A DNA stretch of 64,000 bases from Streptomyces sp. CMB-StM0423 (lineage in GTDB: Bacteria > Actinomycetota > Actinomycetes > Streptomycetales > Streptomycetaceae): the NCBI RefSeq assembly GCF_002847285.1, contig NZ_CP025407.1:2172501-2236500 (forward strand), in the 5' to 3' direction. Under the pieces are notes generated by a model. The model did no database searches. It was given only the letters and a program-made list of their open reading frames with translations, and was not told the DNA's origin. Below, one piece after another: positions 33,190 through 41,882 of the stretch; the first letter of the stretch is position 1, and each line of letters starts with the position of its first letter. The position numbers were made by a program, and so were the translations under genes.

Positions 33190-34394
33190 CCGCCCCCACC
33201 CGGATCCTGGTGCTCAACTCCGGCTCCTCGTCGCTGAAGTACCAGCTCATCGACATGGCGGGGCCGACGCCCGGCGCCGACCGCCCGGCCCGCGGCATCG
33301 TCGAGCGGATCGGCGAGCCGCAGGCCGGCGGCGGCGTGCCGGACCACGCGGCGGCGCTGCGCGCCGTCGGCGACGAACTGGCCGCCGCGGGCCACGGACT
33401 GGACGCGCCCGACCTGCTGGCCATCGGCCACCGCGCCGTCCACGGCGGCACCCGCTTCACCGAGCCGGTCCTCGTCGACGACGGCGTGCTGGCCGAGATG
33501 GAGAAGCTCGTCCCGCTCGCGCCGCTGCACAACCCGGCGAACATCGCCGGCATCCGCGTCGCCCGCGAGCTGCGCCCCGACCTGCCGCAGGTCGCCGTCT
33601 TCGACACCGCCTTCCACGCCACCCTCCCCGAGCACGCCTGGCGCTACGCCCTGGACACGGCCACCGCCGACGCCCACGCCATCCGCCGCTACGGCTTCCA
33701 CGGCACCTCGCACGCCTACGTCTCCCGCGCCACCGCGCAGTTGCTCGGCCGCGACCCGGCGGACCCCGGGGACTTCAACGTCCTCGTGCTGCACCTCGGC
33801 AACGGCGCCAGCGTCTCCGCGGTCGCCGGCGGCCGGTGCGTGGAGACGTCGATGGGGATGACCCCGCTGGAGGGCCTGGTGATGGGCACCCGCAGCGGGG
33901 ACCTCGACCCGGCGGTGGTCTTCCATCTCGCCCGCGAGGCGGGCATGGACACGGACGCGATCGACACCCTGCTGAACAAGCGGAGCGGCCTCGTCGGCCT
34001 CTGCGGCGACAACGACATGCGGGAGATCGGCCGCCGGATCGCCGAGGGCGACGAGCGCGCGCGGCTGGCCTTCGACGTGTACGTCCACCGCATCCGCAAG
34101 TACGTCGGCGCCTACACGGCCGTGCTGGGCCGGGTGGACGCCGTCGCGTTCACCGCCGGCGTGGGCGAGAACTCCGCCGCCGTACGGGAGGCGTCGCTGC
34201 GGGGCCTCGGAGGTCTCGGCATCGAGGTGGACTCCGTACGCAACGCGGTACGCGGCTCCGCACCCCGCGTGGTCTCCGCGCCCGGCTCCCGGGTGACGGT
34301 CGCCGTGGTGCCCACCGACGAGGAGCTGGAGATCGCCGCCCAGACCCGCGACCTGGTCCGCGGCGGCGGCCGGGCGCTCCCCCCACCGGGATAA
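33186..34394 (+). CDS. ackA: acetate kinase
   Basis: A 402-residue ASKHA-fold kinase. Motifs: RILVLNSGSSSLKYQL (residues 6-21), IGHRAVHGGTRF, VFDTAFHATLPEHAWRY, RRYGFHGTSHAYV, LHLGNGASVSA, DLDPAVVFHL and FTAGVGENSAAVR. It makes ATP and acetate from acetyl phosphate. Translation is coupled to pta through a GTGA overlap. Confidence 0.96.
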   Translation: MTAPTRILVLNSGSSSLKYQLIDMAGPTPGADRPARGIVERIGEPQAGGGVPDHAAALRAVGDELAAAGHGLDAPDLLAIGHRAVHGGTRFTEPVLVDDGVLAEMEKLVPLAPLHNPANIAGIRVARELRPDLPQVAVFDTAFHATLPEHAWRYALDTATADAHAIRRYGFHGTSHAYVSRATAQLLGRDPADPGDFNVLVLHLGNGASVSAVAGGRCVETSMGMTPLEGLVMGTRSGDLDPAVVFHLAREAGMDTDAIDTLLNKRSGLVGLCGDNDMREIGRRIAEGDERARLAFDVYVHRIRKYVGAYTAVLGRVDAVAFTAGVGENSAAVREASLRGLGGLGIEVDSVRNAVRGSAPRVVSAPGSRVTVAVVPTDEELEIAAQTRDLVRGGGRALPPPG

Positions 34395-34415
34395 TTCCGG
34401 TCGAGAACAAACCGA

Positions 34416-34421
34416 TAGGAT
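34416..34421 (+). promoter_or_regulatory. -10-like TAGGAT before pyk
   Basis: TAGGAT ends 6 nt before the ATG. It could serve as a leaderless promoter element, but AGGA within it is also correctly placed as a ribosome-binding site, and no good -35 is visible. Pyk could simply be the third gene of the pta-ackA transcript. Confidence 0.3.
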
Positions 34422-34427
34422 GCCGCC

Positions 34428-35852
34428 ATGCGCCGAGCGAAAATCGTCTGCACCCTGGGTCCCGCCGTCGACTCCTTCGAGCAGCTCAAAGCGCTGATCG
34501 AGGCCGGCATGTCCGTGGCCCGCTTCAACATGAGCCACGGCACCCAGGCCGAGCACCAGGAGCGCTACGACCGGCTGCGCAAGGCCGCCGAGGAGACCGG
34601 GCGGCCCATCGGCGTGCTGGCCGACCTCCAGGGCCCGAAGATCCGGCTGGAGACCTTCGCCCAGGGCCCGGTGGAGCTGGCGCGCGGCGACGAGTTCACC
34701 ATCACCACCGAGGACGTGCCCGGCGACCGCACCATCTGCGGCACCACGTACAAGGGCCTGCCCGGTGACGTCTCCCCCGGCGAGCGCATCCTCGTCAACG
34801 ACGGCGCGGTGGCCCTGGAGGTGCTGGAGGTGCGCGGCCCCGAGGTGCGCACCATGGTCATCGAGGGCGGCGTGGTCTCCGACCACAAGGGCATCAACCT
34901 GCCCGGCGTGGCGGTGAACGTCCCGGCGCTCTCCGAGAAGGACGTGGACGACCTGCGCTTCGCCCTGCGCATGGGCTGCGACATGGTCGCGCTGTCCTTC
35001 GTCCGCGACGCCGGCGACATCGCCGACGTGCACCGGGTGATGGACGGGGCCGGGCGGCGGGTGCCGGTCATCGCCAAGGTCGAGAAGCCGCAGGCGATCG
35101 ACCACATGGAGGAGATCGTCCTCGCCTTCGACGGCGTGATGGTGGCCCGCGGCGACCTGGCGGTGGAGTATCCGCTGGAGAAGGTGCCGATGGTGCAGAA
35201 GCGGCTGATCGAGATGTGCCGCCGCAACGCCAAGCCGGTGATCGTCGCGACCCAGATGATGGAGTCGATGATCAACTCGTCGCGTCCGACGCGCGCCGAG
35301 GCGTCCGACGTCGCGAACGCGATCCTGGACGGTACGGACGCGGTGATGCTGTCCGCCGAGTCGTCGGTCGGCAAGTACCCGATCGAGACGGTCAAGACGA
35401 TGGCGCGGATCGTGGTGGCGGCGGAGGACGAGCTGCTGTCGCGCGGGCTGCAGCCGCTGGTGCCGGGCAAGAAGCCGCGTACGCAGGGCGGGTCCGTGGC
35501 CCGGGCGGCGTGCGAGATCGCGGACTTCCTGGACGCCCAGACGCTGGCGGCGTTCACGCAGTCCGGGGACACCGCGCGGCGGCTGTCGCGCTACCGCGCG
35601 TGCCAGCCGATCCTGGCCTTCACCACCGACGAGCACACGCGCAACCAGCTCACGCTGAGCTGGGGCGTGGAGCCGGTGCTGGTGCCGCACGTGGACAACA
35701 CCGACGCGATGGTGGACCTGGTGGACGCGGAGCTGCTGAAGCTCAACCGCTTCCGCGAGGGCGACACGATGGTCATGACCGCCGGGTCGCCGCCCGGGGT
35801 GCCGGGCACCACGAACATGGTCCGCGTGCACCACCTGGGCGGCGAGCGCTGA
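34428..35852 (+). CDS. pyk: pyruvate kinase
   Basis: A 474-residue enzyme making pyruvate and ATP from PEP. Motifs: AKIVCTLGPAVDS, VARFNMSHG, LADLQGPKIR, VIAKVEKPQAIDHMEEI (catalytic Lys), VMVARGDLAVEYPLEKVP and ATQMMESMINSSRPTRAEAS. The C-terminal allosteric domain is complete (RFREGDTMVMTAGSPPGVPG). It is 33 bp after ackA, giving a lower-glycolysis and acetate unit with the divergent pfkA. The gene is convergent with the next one, with only 21 bp between stops. Confidence 0.96.
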   Translation: MRRAKIVCTLGPAVDSFEQLKALIEAGMSVARFNMSHGTQAEHQERYDRLRKAAEETGRPIGVLADLQGPKIRLETFAQGPVELARGDEFTITTEDVPGDRTICGTTYKGLPGDVSPGERILVNDGAVALEVLEVRGPEVRTMVIEGGVVSDHKGINLPGVAVNVPALSEKDVDDLRFALRMGCDMVALSFVRDAGDIADVHRVMDGAGRRVPVIAKVEKPQAIDHMEEIVLAFDGVMVARGDLAVEYPLEKVPMVQKRLIEMCRRNAKPVIVATQMMESMINSSRPTRAEASDVANAILDGTDAVMLSAESSVGKYPIETVKTMARIVVAAEDELLSRGLQPLVPGKKPRTQGGSVARAACEIADFLDAQTLAAFTQSGDTARRLSRYRACQPILAFTTDEHTRNQLTLSWGVEPVLVPHVDNTDAMVDLVDAELLKLNRFREGDTMVMTAGSPPGVPGTTNMVRVHHLGGER

Positions 35853-35873
35853 AGCCGGGCGGCGCGGCCCGCG

Positions 35874-37202
35874 CTACTCGATGGTGTTCTTCAGGCCCGG
35901 CACGGTGAGCGTGCCGCCGAACTGACCGGCCTGGACGACCTGGACGTCGGTGAAGAACGCGAACGGCAGGTCCAGCGGCGGCGGGCTCTCCGGGCTGAAC
36001 GTCATCGGGATCAGCCCGAAGAGACTGCCCTTCAGCTCCTCGGTGTACATGGTCACCCGGCCGTCGCGGATCGTGGAGGTGCTGCCTTCCGCGGCCCGTA
36101 CGTGCGAGGTGTTCCGGCCGGGGCCGACGACGGTCTGGTGCATGTCGCGGATGTCGACCCCGTCGTCCGCGGTGTACTTCAGCACCTTCTTGACCTTGCC
36201 GCTGTAGGTCTTCACCTCGACGATGCCGTGGTACTTGAGCCCCTTGAGGGTGAGCTTGGTGCTCTCCAGCCGCCAGGGGTCGTCGGGCAGCAGCGGCAGC
36301 CCGGGTTCGAGCGCGGCGTTCGCCAGGGCCCCGGGGTCGGGGGTGGGGCAGGGGAACGGCTCCTTGCCGTCCGCGTCCGCGGCGTCGTCCCCGGCGTCCG
36401 GCTTCTCGTCCGCGGGGTCCTCGGCCGTGTCCCGCACCTTGTCGTCCAGCTCTTCCACGGTGGCGCCCGCCTCGTCGGCGGCGTCGCGTACGGCCTTCTC
36501 CTTCTCGCGCCGCTCCTCGTCCGACGCGGCGCCGGAGCCGGACTCCTTGCCGCCGTCCGAACCCGGGCCCGAACCGGCGGAGCCGGCACCGGCATCGGCG
36601 CCGTCCGAACCGCCGGACGGCTCGTCCCCTGGCCCGGTCTCCGCTGCGGAGTCGTCCGGGCCGAGCAGGCCGTCCAGGGTGTCGCCGAGCCCCAGCGGGT
36701 CGTACCAGGGGCGGGACTCCGACGGCGAAGGACTCGGCTCCGCCTTGCCGGACTCCCCGGCTCCGCCGCCGTCCGGCCCGCCGCCGGAGGCACCGCCCGA
36801 GCCGGAGCCCGAGCCGTCACCACCGCCGCCCGGCCGCTCCGCGGCCGGCCCGTCGTCCGTCGCCGACGGACTCGGCGAAGGACCGCCGCCGGGCTTCGCC
36901 GACTCCCCGGCGCCCGGCGCCTCTTCGCGGTTCCCGGCCTCCGGCGCGTCCCCGGCGTCCGCCGGCTCCTCGTCCTTCGGCTCCTCCGACTGCTCCGCGC
37001 ACGGCCCCGGCCGCCAGCGTTCCGCCGGGTCGTCCTCGGCGATCGCGGGCCGCGGCGTGAGCCCCAGCCCCAGGAAGACCGCGGTGGGCATGGCCGCCAG
37101 GGCTATCGCCCTGCCCGCCGGCACCCGGCCGAGCAGCGACCTGCGCGGCGCCGCGTGCCGCGGCCCCCGGCGTACCGCCCTCGCATGGTCATCCGGCCGC
37201 AC
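35874..37202 (-). CDS. secreted or anchored low-complexity protein of unknown function
   Basis: A 442-residue protein. The GTG at 37202 has GGGAGG 4-5 nt upstream and overlaps the upstream gene by 14 bp. Residues ~30-60 form a signal-like segment (ALAAMPTAVFLGLGLTPRPAIA). Residues ~65-260 are a disordered Gly/Ser/Pro/Asp/Glu-rich region. The C-terminal ~180 residues are folded-looking and beta-rich (TLKGLKYHGIVEVKTYSGK, SLFGLIPMTFSPESPPPLD). Streptomyces relatives are sometimes mislabelled as HypF. It is third in an operon with the DUF6114- and DUF6230-like genes. Confidence 0.75.
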   Translation of the reverse strand: MRPDDHARAVRRGPRHAAPRRSLLGRVPAGRAIALAAMPTAVFLGLGLTPRPAIAEDDPAERWRPGPCAEQSEEPKDEEPADAGDAPEAGNREEAPGAGESAKPGGGPSPSPSATDDGPAAERPGGGGDGSGSGSGGASGGGPDGGGAGESGKAEPSPSPSESRPWYDPLGLGDTLDGLLGPDDSAAETGPGDEPSGGSDGADAGAGSAGSGPGSDGGKESGSGAASDEERREKEKAVRDAADEAGATVEELDDKVRDTAEDPADEKPDAGDDAADADGKEPFPCPTPDPGALANAALEPGLPLLPDDPWRLESTKLTLKGLKYHGIVEVKTYSGKVKKVLKYTADDGVDIRDMHQTVVGPGRNTSHVRAAEGSTSTIRDGRVTMYTEELKGSLFGLIPMTFSPESPPPLDLPFAFFTDVQVVQAGQFGGTLTVPGLKNTIE

Positions 37203-37749
37203 GGTGCCTCCCGCCGTCGATGTCCTCCAGCACGTCCATGCCCAGCTCGCCGGCGTCGGCTCTCTTCTCCTCCGCCGCGCCGTCCGCGGCGTCGTCCGCC
37301 GCCCCGTCTTCGGAGCCGGCGGCACCGGAGTCGCCGGCGGCCTCCGCGGCGCCCGGCACACCCGCCGCCCACGACACGGCCAGCGCCCCGCCGATCATCG
37401 ACAGCAGGAAACCCACCAGCAGCCCGCCGAAGTTGGACACCGGAATGGACACCAGCGCCAGCACGATGGAGGCGACGCCCGCGAACACCCGGACGACGGC
37501 GTGGAACCACATGGTCAGCCCGAGTGTCACCAGCAGCACGCCGATGATCAGGCCGCCGGCCCCCGCCTGCGTCGCCATCTGCAGGCTGAGGTTGCCGAGT
37601 TTGATGTTGTAGTACGGCAGCGCGCCGATCGGCACGCCGCCCGCGATGGTCAGCAGACCCGCCCAGAACGGACGGGAGCCGCGCCAGCCACGGAATCCCA
37701 GCCGCCAGGTGTTCAGACGGTGCAGCAGGTCCGGCAACTCGGCGCTCAT
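37189..37749 (-). CDS. DUF6114-like membrane protein
   Basis: A 186-residue protein with four hydrophobic segments (FWAGLLTIAGGVPIGALPYY, AGAGGLIIGVLLVTLGLTMW, VFAGVASIVLALVSIPV, GGLLVGFLLSMIGGALAV). A cytosolic or external acidic Ala/Asp-rich tail follows from residue ~130. GGGGAG lies 8 nt upstream of the ATG. Family name is by recollection of Streptomyces annotations; the function is unknown. Confidence 0.75.
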   Translation of the reverse strand: MSAELPDLLHRLNTWRLGFRGWRGSRPFWAGLLTIAGGVPIGALPYYNIKLGNLSLQMATQAGAGGLIIGVLLVTLGLTMWFHAVVRVFAGVASIVLALVSIPVSNFGGLLVGFLLSMIGGALAVSWAAGVPGAAEAAGDSGAAGSEDGAADDAADGAAEEKRADAGELGMDVLEDIDGGRHRAAG

Positions 37750-37839
37750 GAATGCAGCTCCCCGGTACGGCGGTGCGGTGCGGTCAGTGGGGGGTCCGGC
37801 GGGGAGCGGTACGCGCCTCCCCGCCGGCCGAGTGCGTGG

Positions 37840-38469
37840 TCAGAAGCACTCTTTGACGCCCTTGTGCAGCTTCATGCTGAGCCCGCTCAGCTTGAAGGTG
37901 CCGGCGCTGGTGGCCCAGGCGGTCTGTTTCACGTCCGTGAGGACGGCCTTGTCGGCCTCCTGCGCGAACCCGTTCGGGTTCGCGTTGTCGCCCTTGCCGA
38001 TGCCCGGTCCCTTGGTGCTGGACCCGGCGGCCACACCGATGTTGATGTTCTCGAACGTCGCGTCGGCGTCGAGCTGCGCGATGTCGATGTAGAGGTTCTT
38101 CGCCTCCACCGGCTTGTCGTCACCGGCCGTCAGCACCAGGCTGACCGAGCCGATGAGCGGGACGTCGGGCGTGACGACCGACTGGCACATGCCGTTGATC
38201 TTCGCTTCCCTGAACGCGGAGATCGCGACCGGCCGGGTGGCCTCGTTGCCCTCCAGGTCGTGACCGCTGTCGATACCGCTGTACTGGACGAAGCCGATGC
38301 CCTCCAGCCGGTCCGCCGTGACCTTGAACTCCTGGCCCGACACGCTGAACGACGCCGCCAGCGCGCCCTGGCTCAGCGCCACCCCGATCGCGGCGGTCGC
38401 CGCCAGGCTCGGCACCATGACCACCGCGAACCGCTTCCACCTGGTCCCACCACGTGCCTGGGACTCCAT
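37840..38469 (-). CDS. DUF6230-like exported protein
   Basis: A 209-residue protein with a signal or anchor segment at residues ~13-38 (FAVVMVPSLAATAAIGVALS) and a beta-rich exported domain containing FSVSGQEFKVTADRLEG, CQSVVTPDVPLIGSVSLVL and a C-terminal cysteine (KECF). The ATG follows GGAGGAGAGGC. It is first in the three-gene operon. The domain looks like a small surface-exposed structural or binding protein; no enzymatic motif is seen. Confidence 0.75.
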   Translation of the reverse strand: MESQARGGTRWKRFAVVMVPSLAATAAIGVALSQGALAASFSVSGQEFKVTADRLEGIGFVQYSGIDSGHDLEGNEATRPVAISAFREAKINGMCQSVVTPDVPLIGSVSLVLTAGDDKPVEAKNLYIDIAQLDADATFENINIGVAAGSSTKGPGIGKGDNANPNGFAQEADKAVLTDVKQTAWATSAGTFKLSGLSMKLHKGVKECF

Positions 38470-38934
38470 GCCTCTCCTCCTTCTCGGACGTACGTCCTGG
38501 GCCCGTGGGCCGGTCCTCGGGAGCGAGGAGGATCCGCACGCGCTCGCGGGCGCGGCTCTGCGGGTCCGGTACGGGCGCGGACGCGCTACGTCGAAGGGGG
38601 CGTTACCCCCGAGCGACTCGTTGTCCGGACAGGTTCCGGTCCGCGGGAACGGTCCGCGGAAACGGGGAACCCCCCTGTCCGGATGGCGATCGTGGTCCAT
38701 CGGAAGGGGGGCGCACAAGGGGTTCGTTACCAACGGGTAACGCGAGGGTGAGGCGGATCCGGCCACGGTGGCCGGATCCTGCACCCTGGGTCGCCGCCGA
38801 CCGCGGACGTACCCGATGACAAGGCATGACAAAGACGGTCATCTGACAGCGCGTCAGTTACTCCGAGTAACAGCCCTGCTCACCGTCAATTTTTGGCAAA
38901 GCAGCACGGGCTGTCACCCTACGTCAACCTCTGC
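38470..38934. other. 465-bp intergenic region rich in palindromes
   Basis: No gene is supported here. It holds the perfect 12-bp palindrome GGACGTACGTCC (38486-38497, 17 bp before the DUF6230 start), TGTCCGGACA (38622-38631), two 13-bp tandem units GGTCCGCGG(G/A)AAC (38638-38663), GTTACC-N4-GGTAAC (38726-38741), the 38755-38779 hairpin, and GTTACT-ccg-AGTAAC (38857-38871). It presumably contains the promoter of the DUF6230 operon. Confidence 0.6.
38755..38779. terminator. hairpin downstream of thioredoxin/TPR gene
   Basis: GGATCCGGCCA and TGGCCGGATCC form perfect 11-bp arms around a 3-nt loop. It lies about 155 bp beyond the stop of the minus-strand gene at 38935. Confidence 0.5.
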
Positions 38935-39921
38935 TCAGAACAGCACCCGGGCCAGCGCCTGCCGCCCCGCGACCACCCGCGGATCGTCGCCGCCGACGAC
39001 CTCGAACAGCTCCAGCAGCCGCACCCGCGCGGCCTGCCGGTCCTCGCCCGCGGTCCGCGCCACCGTGTCGACCAGCCGCCCGAACGCGTCCTCGACGTGC
39101 CCGCCGACCAGGTCCAGGTCCGCGACCCGGATCTGCGCCGCCACGTCCGCCGGATCGTCCGCCGCCTCCTTGCGTACGGCCGCGGGGTCGAGCCCCTCCA
39201 CCCGCCGCAGCAGCTCCGCCTGCGCGAGGCCCAGCGTGGCCTCCACGTTGCCCGGGTCGTCGGACAGCACGTTCTGGTACGCCTGGACCGCGCCGCCGAG
39301 GTCGCCCCGGTCCAGCGCGTCACCGGCCGCCGCCAGCGCGCTGTCGTACGGGCCGACGGGCTCCTCCGGCGCCTCCCGCTCACCGGCGCCGTCCTCGCCG
39401 GCCGCCGCGTCCTCATCGGCCACCGCCTGCCCGACGATGCCGAACTGCTGCTCGGCGACCTTGATCAGCTCGTCCAGCACCCCGCGGATCTGCGGCTCCG
39501 GGGCGGCGCCCTGGAACAGCGGGATGGCCTGCCCGCCGACGACCGCGAAGACCGCCGGGATGGACTGGACGCCGAACTGCTGGAACAGCATCTGGTTCGC
39601 GTCCACGTCGATCTTGGCCAGCACGAACCGCCCGGCGTACTCCTGTGTCAGCCGTTCCAGCAGCGGGCTGAGCTGCTTGCACGGCTGGCACCACTCGGCC
39701 CAGAAGTCGACGACGACCGGGACCTCGGTGGAGCGCTGCAGGACGTCCTGCTGGAAGCCGGCCTCGTCGACATCGATGACGAGCGCACCGGCGCCGGGCG
39801 CGGGCACCCCGTCCCGGGCGGCCTGGGCACGGGCCGCCTCCGCCTTCTCCTTGGCCTCCGCGGCCGCCTTCACCGCGGCCAGGTCGACCGCTCCGCTCAT
39901 AGACATGTTGCGTGGCTGCAT
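38935..39921 (-). CDS. thioredoxin-domain TPR protein (CnoX/YbbN-like)
   Basis: A 328-residue cytosolic protein. Residues ~45-160 are a thioredoxin fold with VVVDFWAEWCQPCKQLSP, so the active site is CQPC rather than CGPC, and the cis-Pro segment is GVQSIPAVFAV. Residues ~185-325 contain TPR-like helices (DALDRGDLGGAVQAYQNVLS). This layout matches the chaperedoxin CnoX/YbbN, a holdase that protects substrates under oxidative stress. The N-terminal 40 residues are a charged Ala-rich helix. It is probably monocistronic. Confidence 0.88.
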   Translation of the reverse strand: MQPRNMSMSGAVDLAAVKAAAEAKEKAEAARAQAARDGVPAPGAGALVIDVDEAGFQQDVLQRSTEVPVVVDFWAEWCQPCKQLSPLLERLTQEYAGRFVLAKIDVDANQMLFQQFGVQSIPAVFAVVGGQAIPLFQGAAPEPQIRGVLDELIKVAEQQFGIVGQAVADEDAAAGEDGAGEREAPEEPVGPYDSALAAAGDALDRGDLGGAVQAYQNVLSDDPGNVEATLGLAQAELLRRVEGLDPAAVRKEAADDPADVAAQIRVADLDLVGGHVEDAFGRLVDTVARTAGEDRQAARVRLLELFEVVGGDDPRVVAGRQALARVLF

Positions 39922-40054
39922 ACGCCCTATCCTCCCCCCTTCGCCCGGTGCATTGAACGGACGGGCCGCGGATGACTCGGCGAACCCGCCCGGAAGGGTT
40001 CGTCCCGGGCGGGTTCCAAGGTGCAGCAGAAGACACCGGTCGCTCGGGGGTGAC

Positions 40055-40077
40055 TTACGCTACGGGCCGTAGCGTAA
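40055..40077. promoter_or_regulatory. TetR-type operator
   Basis: TTACGCTACGG-g-CCGTAGCGTAA is a perfect 11-bp inverted repeat around one base, 41 bp upstream of the TetR start. Both half-sites include the TACG...CGTA pattern frequent in TetR operators. The TetR -10-like TAAGGT lies at 40105-40110, so bound protein would cover or abut the -35. Confidence 0.75.
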
Positions 40078-40117
40078 CCCACCTGCGGCGGCGCGGAGAA
40101 GGGATAAGGTCCAGCTC

Positions 40118-40786
40118 ATGAGCCACGAGACCCCCGCCGCACGGCGCGCGGGCCGGCCGCGCAGCGCGACCGCGGACCGGGCCATCCTGGACGCCGCCCG
40201 GGCCGCGATCGCCGAGACGGGCTGGGCCGGGGTGACACTCGGCGGGGTCGCGGCCCGCGCGGGAGTGGCGAAGACCACGCTCTACCGGCGCTGGCCGGGC
40301 AAGAACGAACTCGTCCTGGACGCCCTCGCCGACCTCTTCGACTCGCTGCGGCTGCCGGACCACGGCAGCCTGGCGCGGGACGTGGAGTGCGTGGTGCTGC
40401 AGTTCGCCGAACTGCTGCGGGAGCCGCGCACGCGCGGCGCGCTGATGGCGGTGCTGGCCGAGGCGACGCAGGACGCGGCGCTGCGTGAGCGGATCCGCGG
40501 CGCGATCGTCGACCGGCAGCGGCATCTGGTGCTGCTGGGCCGCGCACGGGCGCAGGCGCGGGGGGAGTTGCCGGCGGAGCCGGACGCGGCGGCGGCGGAC
40601 CGTACCGCGGACATGATCTTCGACGTGATCGCCGGCTCCGTGCTGCACCGGCTGCTGGTCAGCGCGGAGCCGGTGACGGCCGCGTGGGCGACGGCGTTCG
40701 CCACCCTGCTGACCGGGGGCCTGGCCGCTCTGACGGACCCGGCACCCGACCCGGCCGCGGGCAGCGGGGACCCGGCCGCGCAATAG
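40118..40786 (+). CDS. TetR-family transcriptional regulator
   Basis: A 222-residue repressor. The N-terminal HTH is AIAETGWAGVTLGGVAARAGVAKTTLYRRWPGK (residues ~30-62, here quoted by extent: start AIAETGW, end RRWPGK), followed by an all-helical ligand and dimer domain. The ATG has no Shine-Dalgarno sequence, and TAAGGT ends 7 nt before it, so the mRNA is likely leaderless. With the adjacent palindrome it probably autoregulates and controls the alcohol dehydrogenase-like gene 67 bp downstream. Confidence 0.92.
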   Translation: MSHETPAARRAGRPRSATADRAILDAARAAIAETGWAGVTLGGVAARAGVAKTTLYRRWPGKNELVLDALADLFDSLRLPDHGSLARDVECVVLQFAELLREPRTRGALMAVLAEATQDAALRERIRGAIVDRQRHLVLLGRARAQARGELPAEPDAAAADRTADMIFDVIAGSVLHRLLVSAEPVTAAWATAFATLLTGGLAALTDPAPDPAAGSGDPAAQ

Positions 40787-40852
40787 GTCCTTCGGGCCTG
40801 TCCCGGCCGCGCCCGGAGCGGGATGCTGGCAGCCCGCCACGAAGGAGGGCCC

Positions 40853-41827
40853 ATGAAGGCGATCGTCCAGGACCGCTACGGCCCGGCCGGGGTGCTGCGG
40901 GAGGCCGAGGCCGAACGGCCGGAACCGGGTGCGGGCGAGATCGTCGTACGGGTACGGGCCGCGGGACTCGACCCCAGTGTGTGGCACCTGATGACCGGAC
41001 TCCCGTACATGATGCGCCTGATGGGCTTCGGCCTGCGCCGGCCGAAGGACCGGGTGCGCGGCTGGGACGCCGCGGGGACCGTCGCGGCGGTCGGCGCGGG
41101 CGTCACCCGCTTCGCGCCGGGCGACGACGTGTTCGGCGTCGGCAGCGGCGGGACCTTCGCGGAGTACTGCCGGGGCGCCGCGGAGATGTTCGCGGCCAAG
41201 CCCGCGGGGGTGGGCTTCGAAGCCGCCGCGGCCGTGCCCACCTCCGCGATCACCGCGCTGCGTGCCCTGCGCGACGCGGGCGGGCTGCGGACGGGCGGGC
41301 GCGTCCTGGTGCTCGGCGCCGGCGGCGGCGTGGGCACGTTCGCCGTCCAACTGGCCAAGGCGCGGCAGGCGGAGGTCACCGGCGTCTGCGGTACGGACAA
41401 GACGGAACTGGTCCGCTCGCTCGGCGCGGACCACGTCGTCGACTACACCGAGCGGGACGTCACCGCCGGCCCCGGCCGCTACGACCTCGTCCTCGACACC
41501 GCGGGCAACCGCCCGCTCGCCGCGCTGCGCCGCGTGCTCGCCCCGCGCGGCACGATCGTGCTCGTCGGCGGCGAGGGCGGCGACAGGTGGGTCGGCGACC
41601 TGCGGCGTTCGCTCGGCGGCTCCGTGCGCTCCCTGTTCTCCGCCCGGAAGGTGAAGGCGCCCTACGTGCGCCCCCGGCCGGAGGACGTCGAGGAGGTGCG
41701 CGGCCTGCTGGAGTCCGGCACGATCACGCCGGTCGTGGGCCGGACGTACCCGCTCGCCGGGGCCGCCGAGGCGGTCCGGGACTGGGAGAAGGGCCACACG
41801 CGCGGCAAGTCCGTCCTCGTCGTGTGA
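40853..41827 (+). CDS. NAD(P)-dependent zinc-independent alcohol dehydrogenase / quinone reductase-like
   Basis: A 324-residue medium-chain dehydrogenase/reductase. The N-terminal GroES-like domain is MKAIVQDRYGPAGVLREAE, and the Rossmann domain has VLVLGAGGGVGTFAVQLAK (residues ~145-163) and the later NAD-site RSLGADHVVDY. The zinc-ligand cysteines of classical ADHs are absent, as in quinone oxidoreductases. GAAGGAGG is 4 nt before the ATG. It probably belongs to the TetR regulon and acts on a quinone, enone or other electrophile. Confidence 0.9.
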   Translation: MKAIVQDRYGPAGVLREAEAERPEPGAGEIVVRVRAAGLDPSVWHLMTGLPYMMRLMGFGLRRPKDRVRGWDAAGTVAAVGAGVTRFAPGDDVFGVGSGGTFAEYCRGAAEMFAAKPAGVGFEAAAAVPTSAITALRALRDAGGLRTGGRVLVLGAGGGVGTFAVQLAKARQAEVTGVCGTDKTELVRSLGADHVVDYTERDVTAGPGRYDLVLDTAGNRPLAALRRVLAPRGTIVLVGGEGGDRWVGDLRRSLGGSVRSLFSARKVKAPYVRPRPEDVEEVRGLLESGTITPVVGRTYPLAGAAEAVRDWEKGHTRGKSVLVV

Positions 41828-41882
41828 CCCCGCTCCGCACCGCGCGGACCCGCCCGCGCACGGACCGGCCCGCGCGCGTGCG

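Noticed and set aside
38768..40072. Plus-strand open frame over the thioredoxin gene
   Set aside because: It is the antisense shadow of the thioredoxin/TPR gene, with Ser/Thr/Arg-rich composition and no start signal.
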